Under the pieces are notes generated by a model. That model searched no databases. It was not told the origin of the DNA and worked only from the letters and a program-made list of their open reading frames with translations. Shown here piece after piece: positions 45,433-53,567 of a stretch of 64,000 nucleotides of DNA. Both the position numbers and the translations under genes were made by a program. Source of the DNA: Streptomyces sp. NBC_00358 (GTDB lineage Bacteria; Actinomycetota; Actinomycetes; Streptomycetales; Streptomycetaceae); contig NZ_CP107976.1 of NCBI RefSeq assembly GCF_036099295.1, forward strand, positions 5,642,001 through 5,706,000, read 5' to 3'. Each line of letters opens with the position of its first letter. Within the stretch, counting starts at the first letter, position 1.

Positions 45433-45510
45433 CGTCGGAACGGGACCGTATCGTCGTAACGCGAGACTAGGCCCAGTCGACGTCGGAACGCAACCGTATC
45501 GTCGTAACGC
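45433..45510. promoter_or_regulatory. Duplicated 30-bp operator-like repeat between tagG-like and tetR genes
   Basis: Two 30-bp direct copies, 45433-45462 and 45481-45510, differ at two positions. Both contain ACCGTATCGTCGTAACGC. The copies start 48 bp apart and fill most of the 173-bp divergent gap. The second ends 15 bp before the tetR ATG, and a -10-like TATGCT overlaps that gap, so a bound repressor would block tetR. The placement suggests that the TetR protein controls itself and the exporter operon (inference). Confidence 0.7.
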
Positions 45511-45525
45511 CCTATGCTGGTGCGT

Positions 45526-46182
45526 ATGACGACGAACGCCGATACAGCCGCGAGTGCCGCCACGCCCGCGCCTGCCGCCGGGAAGGCCCCGCGTCGCCGG
45601 GCTCCCGCCGGTGCGGCCGTCCTGCGGGAGGATGTCACCGAGGCCATCCGCGCCGCCGTCTTCGAGGAACTCGCCTCCGTCGGCTACGCCCGGATGTCCA
45701 TCGAGGGCATCGCCCGTCGTGCGGGCGTCGGCAAGACCGCGGTGTACCGGCGCTGGCGCTCCAAGCTCCATCTCGTGCTCGACCTGGTCTCGGCGGTCGC
45801 GGTGCAGGGTCTTCCCGCTCCGGACACGGGCTCCTTGGAAGGCGACCTGCGGCTCCTGTACGAGGTCACCTCGCGCGCCCTGCGGCACCCGGTCGCCGGC
45901 CAGATCATCCCCGACCTGCAGGCCGAGGCGGCCCGCAACCCCGAGATCGCGGACGCCATGCAGCAGGCGCTGCGGGAGGGCCAGCAGTCGGTGTCGAGCG
46001 GGATCGTCGCCTCGGCCACCGCACGCGGCGAGATCCGTGAGGGGGCCGACGTCGAACTCGCGCTGGACCTGATGTCCGGGCCGCTGTACTGGCGGGCGGT
46101 GGTGGTCCGCGGGCCCAAGGTGCCCAAGGGCTACCTGGCCAGCCTGGCCCGCGCGACGGCCGCGGCGCTGAAGGCACTCTGA
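45526..46182 (+). CDS. TetR-family transcriptional regulator
   Basis: The product has 218 residues. After about 30 Ala/Pro-rich residues, the DNA-binding domain runs LREDVTEAIRAAVFEELASVGYARMSIEGIARRAGVGKTAVYRRWRSKLHLV, with the helix-turn-helix at about 57-76. The ligand-binding half contains RALRHPVAGQIIPDLQAEAARNPEIADAMQQAL, typical of the TetR_C subfamily. ATG 45526 is preceded by no ribosome site. A -10-like TATGCT begins at 45513, so the mRNA may be leaderless; an in-frame ATG at 45514 is less likely. It faces the TagG/TagH operon. Confidence 0.9.
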   Translation: MTTNADTAASAATPAPAAGKAPRRRAPAGAAVLREDVTEAIRAAVFEELASVGYARMSIEGIARRAGVGKTAVYRRWRSKLHLVLDLVSAVAVQGLPAPDTGSLEGDLRLLYEVTSRALRHPVAGQIIPDLQAEAARNPEIADAMQQALREGQQSVSSGIVASATARGEIREGADVELALDLMSGPLYWRAVVVRGPKVPKGYLASLARATAAALKAL

Positions 46183-46203
46183 CCCGGGCGAGGCCCGCCG
46201 GAC

Positions 46204-47163
46204 TCAGCGCCCGGGGTCCCCGGCGGAGGGTTCCCCGGCAGGGCCATCCGCGGTCAACCGGCTTGCGAGGTCGGTGAGTTCGGCCGCGCGCAGAACCCGC
46301 CCGCCCGAACCCGGCAGGGGCACGTGCAGCGACTCGGTCCACCGCTCGGGCAGGGCGCCCTCCCCGTAGACCGCCCCCGCGAGCGCGCCCGTCACGGCCG
46401 CGACGGTGTCCGTGTCGCCGCCCAGGTCGATCGCCGCCCGCACGGCGTCCTCGTAGGAGTCCGTGGTCCGCAGCGCCCACACGGCCGAGCCGAGACAGGG
46501 CCACACGGCGCCGTTGAACTCCGTCGCCCTGTCGGGATGCCAGTCGCCGGCGAGGACGGTGGCGTAGCGGGCCCGGTGGCCGGGGTGGACGGCGCCGAGG
46601 GTGTCCGGCAGCGCGGTGAGGGGGTCGTGCCCGAGCAGGGCGACGCGGATCAGTTCGTGCAGGATCGCCGTGCCCTCCCAGGCGGCGCGGTCGCCGTGGG
46701 TGAGCGCGGCGATGCGGCGGGCGGCGGACATCGTGGCGTCCCGGCCGTACCGGGCGAAGAACACGGCGGAGGTCGACGCCCGCATCAACGAGCCGTTCCC
46801 GGCGGCGCGTTGGTTCACCTGGAAGTGCAGGGAGGCGGCCAGGTCCCAGGGGTCCCCGCTCGTCAGGACGGCCTCGGTCTGGAGGCCGATGTCCTTCGGG
46901 TCGGCCGCCGCCCACCGTCGGAACCGGTCGAACAGGTCAGGGAGTTCGAGGCGGCCGTGCCGGACGAGTGACTCGCCGACCAGGACGGCCATCTGCGTGT
47001 CGTCGGTCGCCTCTCCCGGGTCCCAGCCGCCGCCCCCGCACATCTCCCCGCCCTGTCCGGGGACCGGGAAGCGTCGGGTGAAGGCTCCTTCCGGGCCGAA
47101 CTCGAAGGGGGCGCCCAGTGCGTCGCCCACCGCGGAGCCGAGGATCGTGCCGGTGGCGGTCAT
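46204..47163 (-). CDS. ADP-ribosylglycohydrolase-family protein
   Basis: This is a 319-residue all-alpha protein of the DraG/ARH family, which removes ADP-ribose from proteins or small molecules with two Mg2+. It starts GTILGSAVGDALGAPFEF, has the first metal motif ATDDTQMA at 52-59 and the second AIDLGGDTDTVAAVTGALAGAVYG near 247-270, plus AAGNGSLMRASTSAVFF in between. All metal ligands I expect appear intact, so it should be active. The substrate is unknown, and no ADP-ribosyltransferase is adjacent. It is convergent with tetR, with a 21-bp gap. Confidence 0.9.
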   Translation of the reverse strand: MTATGTILGSAVGDALGAPFEFGPEGAFTRRFPVPGQGGEMCGGGGWDPGEATDDTQMAVLVGESLVRHGRLELPDLFDRFRRWAAADPKDIGLQTEAVLTSGDPWDLAASLHFQVNQRAAGNGSLMRASTSAVFFARYGRDATMSAARRIAALTHGDRAAWEGTAILHELIRVALLGHDPLTALPDTLGAVHPGHRARYATVLAGDWHPDRATEFNGAVWPCLGSAVWALRTTDSYEDAVRAAIDLGGDTDTVAAVTGALAGAVYGEGALPERWTESLHVPLPGSGGRVLRAAELTDLASRLTADGPAGEPSAGDPGR

Positions 47164-47187
47164 GCGGCGAGGGTAGGCGGGCGGGCG

Positions 47188-47250
47188 TGCGGGGTGGGTG
47201 CGTGGGGTGGGTGCGTGGGGTGTGCGTGCGGGGCGGGGTGCCGGGTGAGG
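47188..47250. repeat. G/T-rich low-complexity repeat
   Basis: Degenerate copies of GTGCGTGGGGTGG lie between galE and the ADP-ribosylglycohydrolase gene. Several runs of four G on the + strand could form a G-quadruplex. I see no gene or promoter in the repeat. Confidence 0.6.
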
Positions 47251-47296
47251 GCATGAGGGCGTGCGGGGAACGGAGTTCAGGGCGGTCGGGTCCGTG

Positions 47297-48277
47297 TCAG
47301 GTCCGGGCGGCGTCCGGGTGGTGGAGTACCCAGCCGGACCAGGCCGAGGTGATCATGTCGTCGACGTCGTAGCGGGCCTTCCAGCCCAGTTCCACGGCGA
47401 TGCGGTCGGCGCAGGCGACGACGCGGGCCGGGTCGCCGGGGCGGCGCGGGGTGGTGACCGGGGGGCGGTCGTAGCCGGTGACGGCGTTGACGCGGTCGAT
47501 CATCTCGCGGACCGAGACACCCTCGCCGCGGCCGATGTTGAGGGTCAGGCCGGTGCCCGGGGAGGACTGGAGGGCGCGGGCCGCGGCCACATGCGCCTCG
47601 GCGAGGTCGACCACGTGGATGTAGTCGCGGACGCAGGTGCCGTCGGGTGTCGGGTAGTCGTCGCCGAAGATGCGCGGCGGGGCGTTCTCCGTCAGCTTCT
47701 CGAAGACCATGGGGACGAGGTTGAAGACGCCCACGTCGGCGAGTTCGGGGGTCGCCGCCCCGGCCACGTTGAAGTAGCGCAGGCAGGCCGTGGACAGGCC
47801 CGTGGCCCGGCCGGTCGCGCGCACCATCCACTCGCCCGCCAGCTTCGTCTCGCCGTACGGGCTCATCGGCGCGCACGGGGTCTCCTCGGTCACCAGGTCC
47901 ACGTCGGGCATCCCGTACACCGCGGCCGAGGACGAGAAGACGAAGGAGGACACGGAGGCCGCGGTCACGGCCTCCAGCAGGACGCGCAGGCCCTCGACGT
48001 TCTCCCGGTAGTAGTGCAGGGGCAGGTCCACGGACTCGCCGACCTGCTTCTTCGCCGCCAGATGGACGACACCGGTGACGGAGTGCTCCGCGAGGGTCCG
48101 GGCCAGCAGGTCGCCGTCCAGGGTCGAGCCGGCCACCAGCGGAACGTCCGACGGCACCCGCTCCGCGATCCCCGTGGACAGGTCGTCGTACACCACGGCC
48201 TGCTCGCCCGCCTCGCGCAGCGCGCGGACGACGTGCGCTCCGATGTAGCCGGCGCCGCCGGTGATCAGCCAGGTCAT
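47297..48277 (-). CDS. galE: UDP-glucose 4-epimerase
   Basis: This 326-residue short-chain dehydrogenase-type enzyme interconverts UDP-glucose and UDP-galactose. It has the NAD motif GGAGYIGAH (7-15), DDLSTG, HLAAKKQVGES, the catalytic SSSAAVYG and Tyr-x3-Lys YGETK (141-145), and LRYFNVAGAA. The C-terminal substrate region is RDYIHVVDLAEAH followed by GRGEGVSVREMI. In context it probably supplies UDP-galactose or a related sugar for the neighbouring wall-polymer glycosyltransferases, although a role in general galactose metabolism cannot be excluded. No galK or galT is adjacent. Confidence 0.95.
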   Translation of the reverse strand: MTWLITGGAGYIGAHVVRALREAGEQAVVYDDLSTGIAERVPSDVPLVAGSTLDGDLLARTLAEHSVTGVVHLAAKKQVGESVDLPLHYYRENVEGLRVLLEAVTAASVSSFVFSSSAAVYGMPDVDLVTEETPCAPMSPYGETKLAGEWMVRATGRATGLSTACLRYFNVAGAATPELADVGVFNLVPMVFEKLTENAPPRIFGDDYPTPDGTCVRDYIHVVDLAEAHVAAARALQSSPGTGLTLNIGRGEGVSVREMIDRVNAVTGYDRPPVTTPRRPGDPARVVACADRIAVELGWKARYDVDDMITSAWSGWVLHHPDAART

Positions 48278-48342
48278 GTGCGGCCGTTCCCCTCGTGAGT
48301 GGGCTGGTGGTGCTGTCGTTGGATCGGTGTGGTGCTGTCGTC

Positions 48343-48382
48343 GGTCTTTTCAGGTCCGGTCCGGTCTTTTCAGGTCCGGTCC
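48343..48382. repeat. 20-bp tandem duplication upstream of galE
   Basis: Two perfect adjacent copies of GGTCTTTTCAGGTCCGGTCC at 48343-48362 and 48363-48382, followed by a GGGGC run. They lie 65 bp upstream of the galE start, between it and the end of the next leftward gene, and may sit within the galE promoter. Confidence 0.8.
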
Positions 48383-48448
48383 GGGCGGGGCGGGGCGGGG
48401 CGCGTGTGCCGTGGTCGCGTTCGTGCCTCGCGTCTCCGCGTCCGCCCA

Positions 48449-50053
48449 TCAGTGAAGCAGGCGACCCAGCCTGCGGGACACCACGTCGGTCATACCTCGC
48501 CAACCGGACGCCGTCCGCAGGCCCAGGGCCCCCGCGTGGGTCCGGTAGGGCTGGACGAGGACGACGCCGTGGCGGATGTCCAGAACCGCGCGGCGGCGCA
48601 GCAGACCGGGGCCGTCGAGCGCGTGCGCCGACACCTCCCGGCTCGCGCCGTCACGGAAGCGCAGGGTCAGGCGCAGATCCCAGGTGCCCGCGCCCAGCGA
48701 CGCCAGGTCCACCGGCAGCCCGGCCGACCAGGTGTCGCCGTACCGGTCGGCCACCAGGGGTGCCGTGCCGGACAGGCCCACCCGTCCCTGGTCCCGGTGG
48801 ACGAACTCCACGTCCACCGAGACGGGACCCGACTCCGCCATCCGTCCGTACAGCTCGTGCAGGCGCAGCCGCAGCCGGGTGCCGCGCGCGCGGGGCCGCA
48901 GTTCCGCCTCGACGGCGGCGGGCAGCAGATGGGCCGGGCGGTCCTGGAGGTGGTCCAGGGTGATCCGGGGAAGCCCGGAGGACCAGACGGGGGTGCCGTC
49001 GGAGTCGCGGGCGTAGGGCGGGAGCAGCCGGGCCGGACGGGCCGCCAGTTCCTTGAGGCGGGGCAGGTCGCACGGGTCCGGGGAGGAGAGGATCACGCGG
49101 GCGACGAGGCGGCCGGGGGCGGCCGGATTGACGGTGAAGTCGGCGGCGTCGAACGTCGACAGGTAGGCGCGCGTGAGGTCCCACCAGGCGCGCCGGTACC
49201 CGGGGGTGCGCAGTTCCAGCTCGCGCGTGTACATCCGCAGTTCGTGGTCGAGGAACTTGGCGTGCGCGGCGCGCGCGAGCCGCTTCTCCCCGGCGCTCAG
49301 CAGGATGTCGTACGCCGCCTGGTTCGCCTCGGTCCGTGCCCGCCAGTTGTCGACGTCGGCGCGGTCGAGCGAGATGGACAGGCGGTCGGCGGTGCGCCGG
49401 ACGTGCCAGACGTACACCGTGTCGGGGATCAGCGCCATGCGCGGCGCGGCGGCCAGCACCCGCGCGGTGAACACGAAGTCCTCGTAGGGGTAGTGGCCTT
49501 CGGGGAAGCGGATGCCGTGCTCGCGCAGGAAGTCGGCGCGGTACAGCTTGTTGACGCACAGCGTGTCGTGGGCGAGCCGGAGGCGGCGCGAGGGGTGGGG
49601 TATCAGGGCGGGCCGGGTGTAGAGCTTGCGTTCCCAGGGGACCTCGCGGCCCGAGGGCAGTTCGCGGCGCACGCACAGCCCGGCCGCGACCTGGACGCCG
49701 TGTTCCTCGGCGGCGCCGAGAAGGGCGTCCACCGAGCCGGGCGGCAGGACGTCGTCGCTGTCCAGGAACATCACGTACGGGGCCGTGGCCGCGTCGATGC
49801 CGTCGTTGCGCGGACTGCCGCAGCCGCCGCTGTTGACCGGCCGGTGGATCACTCTCAGACGCGGCTCCGCCTCGGCGAGGGTGTCGAGGAGGGCCGCGCT
49901 GCCGTCCGTCGAGTGGTCGTCCACGGCGATCACCTCGCGCACGGCAGGGCCCTGCGCCAGGGCCGAGCGCACGGCGTCCGCCACATGGGCGGAGTCGTCG
50001 TACCCGATGACGACGACGCTGACCTTCGCATGCTGAGGTTTCATGGGATCCAC
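48449..50053 (-). CDS. GT2 glycosyltransferase
   Basis: This is a 534-residue inverting GT-A enzyme. The N-terminal catalytic domain has VSVVVIGYDDSAHVADAVRSALAQG, VIAVDDHSTDGS, NSGGCGSPRNDGI and the metal motif FLDSDD, with NKLYRADFLREHGIRFPEGHYPYEDFVFT. Its domain layout matches the first half plus linker of the nearby 983-residue fusion (both have NSGGCG.PRN and a beta-rich region after residue 330), but the TagF-like part is missing. It ends ...VSRRLGRLLH. GTG 50053 or ATG 50044 can start it; TACGAT just upstream suggests a leaderless transcript from 50053. The sugar donor is unknown. Confidence 0.88.
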   Translation of the reverse strand: MDPMKPQHAKVSVVVIGYDDSAHVADAVRSALAQGPAVREVIAVDDHSTDGSAALLDTLAEAEPRLRVIHRPVNSGGCGSPRNDGIDAATAPYVMFLDSDDVLPPGSVDALLGAAEEHGVQVAAGLCVRRELPSGREVPWERKLYTRPALIPHPSRRLRLAHDTLCVNKLYRADFLREHGIRFPEGHYPYEDFVFTARVLAAAPRMALIPDTVYVWHVRRTADRLSISLDRADVDNWRARTEANQAAYDILLSAGEKRLARAAHAKFLDHELRMYTRELELRTPGYRRAWWDLTRAYLSTFDAADFTVNPAAPGRLVARVILSSPDPCDLPRLKELAARPARLLPPYARDSDGTPVWSSGLPRITLDHLQDRPAHLLPAAVEAELRPRARGTRLRLRLHELYGRMAESGPVSVDVEFVHRDQGRVGLSGTAPLVADRYGDTWSAGLPVDLASLGAGTWDLRLTLRFRDGASREVSAHALDGPGLLRRRAVLDIRHGVVLVQPYRTHAGALGLRTASGWRGMTDVVSRRLGRLLH

Positions 50054-50099
50054 GAGCCGGAATCGTAAGTATTGAGGGTAATTCTCCGTTAAGAGGCAG

Positions 50100-51368
50100 T
50101 CACTGTCTTGTTCGGAGGGCGGCGGGAATCCGGTGTGGACCGGGTGCGCCCCGGTCCGACGTGCGGCGGTCCGGGGCCGTCGTGGACGGACCGGACCGCC
50201 ACAGCCGTACGAGTGACACTCCCGCCGCCGTCGCCAGCAGGCCGTTGCGGACGAGCATCAGCAGACAGCCCGTCCAGGTGCCGCGCACCACTTCGCCGTA
50301 GAGCCCCGGGTACACCACCGAGCTGACCGCCGTCGCCGCCACGATCAGCGCGGCGACCGGGCGCTGCGTGGTGTGCCGCGAGGTGAGGCAGACGGCGGCG
50401 AGGCCCAGCAGCCACACCATGTACTGGGGGCTGATCACCCGGCTCGTCACGGTGAACAGCAGGACGGCCGCGAGGGCAGCGTCGTACGGGGTGGCCGGCG
50501 TCCAGTGCCGGGCCCGGACCCGCCACAGCAGCACGAGCCCGAAGGCGGCGACCGTCAGGGCGAGCGAGCCCGCCGCGACCGCGCCGACGTACGGTCCGAC
50601 GAACTCCATCGCGCCGTACTGGTAGCGGACCGTCCCGGGCCATCCGGCGTGGCGCGCGAAGCCCAGCAGCGTGCCGCCCAGGGACTCGATCTGCACGCCC
50701 CGGCCGCTCTGCTGGCGCAGGAAGTCGAACGGGCCGCTGAAGAGGGCGGCGAGGACGGCGAGCAGCGCGGCCGCGCTGACCGCCGCCGAGGTCCAGACCT
50801 CCCGGGTGGTGCGGCCGCGCGGGGTGCCGATCAGCGCCAGCGCGGGCCAGACCTTCACCAGGGCCCCCATCGCGGCGAACGCGCCGCACACCCGGGGCGA
50901 GCGCGAGAGCGTCAGCAGCGAGACGACGGCGAACGCGGTGACCTGGACGTCGTAACGCGCGAGCGGGACGTGCAGGAGAAGGGGCAGGCCCAGCACCCAC
51001 AGCCGGGCGCCGCGCAGACTGCGGCCGGGCCGCCGCCCCGCCCATGTGAGAGCGGCGGTGATCACCGCGTCGGCGGCGAGCGTGAGCGTCACGAACGCCG
51101 TGAAGTAGGTCAGCGACGGCAGCAGCGCGGGCGCCAGCAGCACCGGTGCGGCGCCCGGCGGGTACTGCCACAGCGGGTCGCCCACCGGGAACGCGCCCCG
51201 TGACAGGACGCCGTACCAGCGGAAGTACAGATGACCCACCTCGCGGGACACCCCGCCCCCGCCGAGCGGGGCGAGGTGGTCGTGGGCGAGCAGCCACAGC
51301 ATCAGGGCGCGGGTGGCGAGCCAGGCGGCGGCGAGGGCAAGCGGGCGGTGGTTCCGGAAGGCGCTCAT
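50100..51368 (-). CDS. Polytopic GT87-like membrane mannosyltransferase homologue
   Basis: The product has 422 residues and about ten hydrophobic segments. The first extracytoplasmic loop follows RALMLWLLAHDHLAPLGGGGVSREVGHLYFRWYGVLSRGAFPVGDPLWQYPPGA. That pattern is typical of GT-C enzymes of the GT87/DUF2029 class, which use polyprenyl-phosphate sugars outside the membrane. Other recognisable parts are HVPLARYDVQVTAFAV with an Arg-Tyr-Asp motif and VISPQYMVWLLGLAAV. I chose ATG 51368 (MSAFRNHRP), which has CTTACGAT 10 bp upstream; the 18 codons before it look non-coding. It is divergent from the GT39-like gene across an AT-rich 93-bp gap. Confidence 0.85.
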   Translation of the reverse strand: MSAFRNHRPLALAAAWLATRALMLWLLAHDHLAPLGGGGVSREVGHLYFRWYGVLSRGAFPVGDPLWQYPPGAAPVLLAPALLPSLTYFTAFVTLTLAADAVITAALTWAGRRPGRSLRGARLWVLGLPLLLHVPLARYDVQVTAFAVVSLLTLSRSPRVCGAFAAMGALVKVWPALALIGTPRGRTTREVWTSAAVSAAALLAVLAALFSGPFDFLRQQSGRGVQIESLGGTLLGFARHAGWPGTVRYQYGAMEFVGPYVGAVAAGSLALTVAAFGLVLLWRVRARHWTPATPYDAALAAVLLFTVTSRVISPQYMVWLLGLAAVCLTSRHTTQRPVAALIVAATAVSSVVYPGLYGEVVRGTWTGCLLMLVRNGLLATAAGVSLVRLWRSGPSTTAPDRRTSDRGAPGPHRIPAALRTRQ

Positions 51369-51461
51369 CAAGCCCGGATCGTAAGCCGCATGGATGGTGC
51401 ATATGATGTGATACGCCGTCAATACCAGTCAAAAGTTGTTTAATAGCAAAAAATCGCCCCC

Positions 51462-53051
51462 ATGGTGTATGCGTGGGTGAAACGGTCGGCGGCGCGGCGT
51501 CCGGAGGCGGTGGCCGTCCTCCTTCCGGTGCTGGTCATGCTGGTGATCGGGCTCTGGGGGCTCGACCGCGGCGGCATGTGGCGCGACGAGGCGGTGACCT
51601 TCCAGGTCGCGCGGCGCTCGGTGCCCCAGATCTGGCGTCTGCTGCACACCGTGGACGCCGTGCACGGCCTGTACTACCTCCTCATGCACGCCGTTCTCGC
51701 CCCGCACCCCGGCGAGGTCGGGCTGCGTCTGCCCTCCGTCTGCGGAGCCGCCGCCGCCACCGGGCTCGTGGCCGCCCTCGGGGTGCGCCTGTGCCGCCCG
51801 CGCGTCGGCCTGTGGGCGGGTCTGCTGTACGCCGTCACGCCCATGACCGGCCACTTCGCCCAGGAGGGCCGCTCCTACGCGCTCGTCGCGGCCGGCGCGG
51901 CGGGGGCGACCCTGCTGCTGGTGCGGGCCGCCCGGTCGGCCCGGGCGGGACCCTGGTGCGCGTACGGGGTGACGGTCGCCGCCACCTGCCTGCTGCACGA
52001 GATGGCCCTGCTCCTGCTCCTCGCCCATGCCGCGACCCTGGCGCTCGCCCGCGTACCGGCGCGGGTGTGGCGGGCCTGGGGCCTCGCGGCCGCGGCCGTG
52101 GCCCTGCTGCTGGCACCCCTGGTCCTGGTCTCCCGGAGCCAGTCCGTGCAGGTCGCCTGGCTGTCACGGACCGGCCTCGGGAGCGCGGAGCGCCTGCTCG
52201 CGATGTTCACCGGCCCGGCCCGGCTCGTGATCGTGCCGTACCTGCTCCTCGTCGCCCTCGCGGTCCTTCCGGCGCGGACCCCGCGCGGCACCTTCTCGCT
52301 CCCGGCCGTCGCCCTGCCGCTGGTGGCCGTGCCCCCGGCCGTGCTGCTGACCGTGTCGCGCTGGTGGCCGCTCTACGACGAGCGGTACGTCCTGTACGCC
52401 CTCGCCGGGGCCCCGCTGCTCGCGGCCGCCGGGGCCGAGCGCCTCGTGGCGCGGCTGCCGCGGCCACTGCCGCACGCGGTGCTCACCGGAGTCCTCGCCG
52501 TGACGCTCGTCCTCGCCGTCCAGCTCCCGCTGCTGCGCCAGGACCGGCGCCCCGACCGCCGCCCCGACGACCTGGCCGCCGTCTCCGCCGTCGCCCACCG
52601 CGAACTGCGCCCCGGCGACCCGGTGCTGTTCCTGCCCTCGCTCGCGCGGCGTGCGGCACTGGCGTACCCGAAGGGCTTCCGCGGGATCCGCGACATCGCG
52701 CTGAGCGTCCCCGCCCCCGCCTCCGGCACGCTGTACGGCCTGGAGGCGGACCCCCGTGAACTGCGCCGCCGGCTGGACCGGCTGGACCATGTGTGGCTGG
52801 TCGCGGCGCCCTTCGCGACGGCTCGGGCCTGGTCTCCGGGCAGCCCGACCGAACGGGCCAAACTCGCCGTGATCGACGAGCGGTTCGTGCCCCGCGAGCG
52901 GATCGTGCGCAGAGGGGTGACGCTGCGCCTCTACGTGCGTCGGCCTACGTACATCCTGGCGCCTCCGACAGGGCGGCCTCGTCCAGGGCTGCCGTCAGTC
53001 GGTCGAGCCGGGCCCGGAGCTCTCGGATCTCCTCCAGGTCCGCCCCGGTAG
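51462..53051 (+). CDS. GT39/PMT-like membrane glycosyltransferase
   Basis: This is a 529-residue GT-C enzyme. The first membrane segment (AVAVLLPVLVMLVIGLWGL) is followed by the loop DRGGMWRDEAVTFQVARRSVPQIWRLLHTVDAVHGLYYLLMHAVL. The Asp-Glu of WRDEA is the conserved catalytic-type acidic pair of the PMT/ArnT superfamily. LLYAVTPMTGHFAQEGRSYALVAAGA also fits. About ten further segments and a C-terminal soluble domain follow. It probably transfers a sugar from a polyprenyl-phosphate donor to a wall polymer or protein. The 3' end overlaps the convergent ohrR gene by 107 bp, where the protein tail is Pro/Arg-rich and probably dispensable. Confidence 0.86.
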   Translation: MVYAWVKRSAARRPEAVAVLLPVLVMLVIGLWGLDRGGMWRDEAVTFQVARRSVPQIWRLLHTVDAVHGLYYLLMHAVLAPHPGEVGLRLPSVCGAAAATGLVAALGVRLCRPRVGLWAGLLYAVTPMTGHFAQEGRSYALVAAGAAGATLLLVRAARSARAGPWCAYGVTVAATCLLHEMALLLLLAHAATLALARVPARVWRAWGLAAAAVALLLAPLVLVSRSQSVQVAWLSRTGLGSAERLLAMFTGPARLVIVPYLLLVALAVLPARTPRGTFSLPAVALPLVAVPPAVLLTVSRWWPLYDERYVLYALAGAPLLAAAGAERLVARLPRPLPHAVLTGVLAVTLVLAVQLPLLRQDRRPDRRPDDLAAVSAVAHRELRPGDPVLFLPSLARRAALAYPKGFRGIRDIALSVPAPASGTLYGLEADPRELRRRLDRLDHVWLVAAPFATARAWSPGSPTERAKLAVIDERFVPRERIVRRGVTLRLYVRRPTYILAPPTGRPRPGLPSVGRAGPGALGSPPGPPR

Positions 53052-53442
53052 CGGCCGCGATCCGGCGCGGCACGGACAGCGCGCGCTCCCTGAGCGCGGT
53101 CCCCTCCTCGGTCAGCCGTACCCGCACGGACCGCTCGTCCCGCGTGCTGCGCTCCCGCCGTACGAGCCCGGCCGCCTCCAGCCGCTTCAGCAGCGGCGAC
53201 AGGGTGCCCGAGTCGAGCCGCAGATGCTCGCCGACCTTCTTCACGGGCAGCTCGCCGTGCTCCCACAGCACGAGCATCACCAGGTACTGCGGGTAGGTGA
53301 GCCCGAGGTCCTTCAGGAGCACCCGGTAGACCCCTCCGAAGGCGCGTGAGGCGGCGTTCAGCGAGAAGCAGATCTGCTCGTCGAGGCGGAGGAAGTCCGC
53401 TGCCGCGGGGGCCTGGGGACTCGGGGCGGGCGTTGCGCTCAT
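52945..53442 (-). CDS. ohrR: Organic-hydroperoxide-sensing MarR regulator OhrR
   Basis: This is a 165-residue repressor. The sensing Cys25 is in LRLDEQICFSLNAASRAFGGVYR, the invariant context for OhrR peroxide sensing. The winged helix follows: LTYPQYLVMLVLWEHGELPVKKVGEHLRLDSGTLSPLLKRLEAAGLVRRERSTRDERSVRVRLTEEG. Cys164 near the C-terminus could be the resolving partner of a two-Cys mechanism. It is divergent from ohr across a palindromic operator. Its 3' end overlaps the convergent membrane glycosyltransferase gene. Confidence 0.95.
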   Translation of the reverse strand: MSATPAPSPQAPAAADFLRLDEQICFSLNAASRAFGGVYRVLLKDLGLTYPQYLVMLVLWEHGELPVKKVGEHLRLDSGTLSPLLKRLEAAGLVRRERSTRDERSVRVRLTEEGTALRERALSVPRRIAAATGADLEEIRELRARLDRLTAALDEAALSEAPGCT

Positions 53443-53465
53443 GTCCCCAGGATAGCTCTTGCCGG

Positions 53466-53491
53466 CAATTTAGTTGTGCACAACTGAATTG
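53466..53491. promoter_or_regulatory. OhrR operator
   Basis: A 26-bp near-perfect palindrome, with CAATT at the left end, AATTG at the right end and the core AGTTGTGCACAACT, breaks symmetry at one base pair. It lies 23 bp from the ohrR start and 76 bp from ohr. AATTG/CAATT half-sites are the usual OhrR recognition elements, so it should repress both genes until organic peroxides oxidise OhrR. Confidence 0.85.
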
Positions 53492-53567
53492 CGTGCTCTA
53501 ATTCTGGTCATGGGGTCGCCGGACCGGCGGCCCCGGCCAGGATTTCGACTTGAGAGGGATGGTCCCC

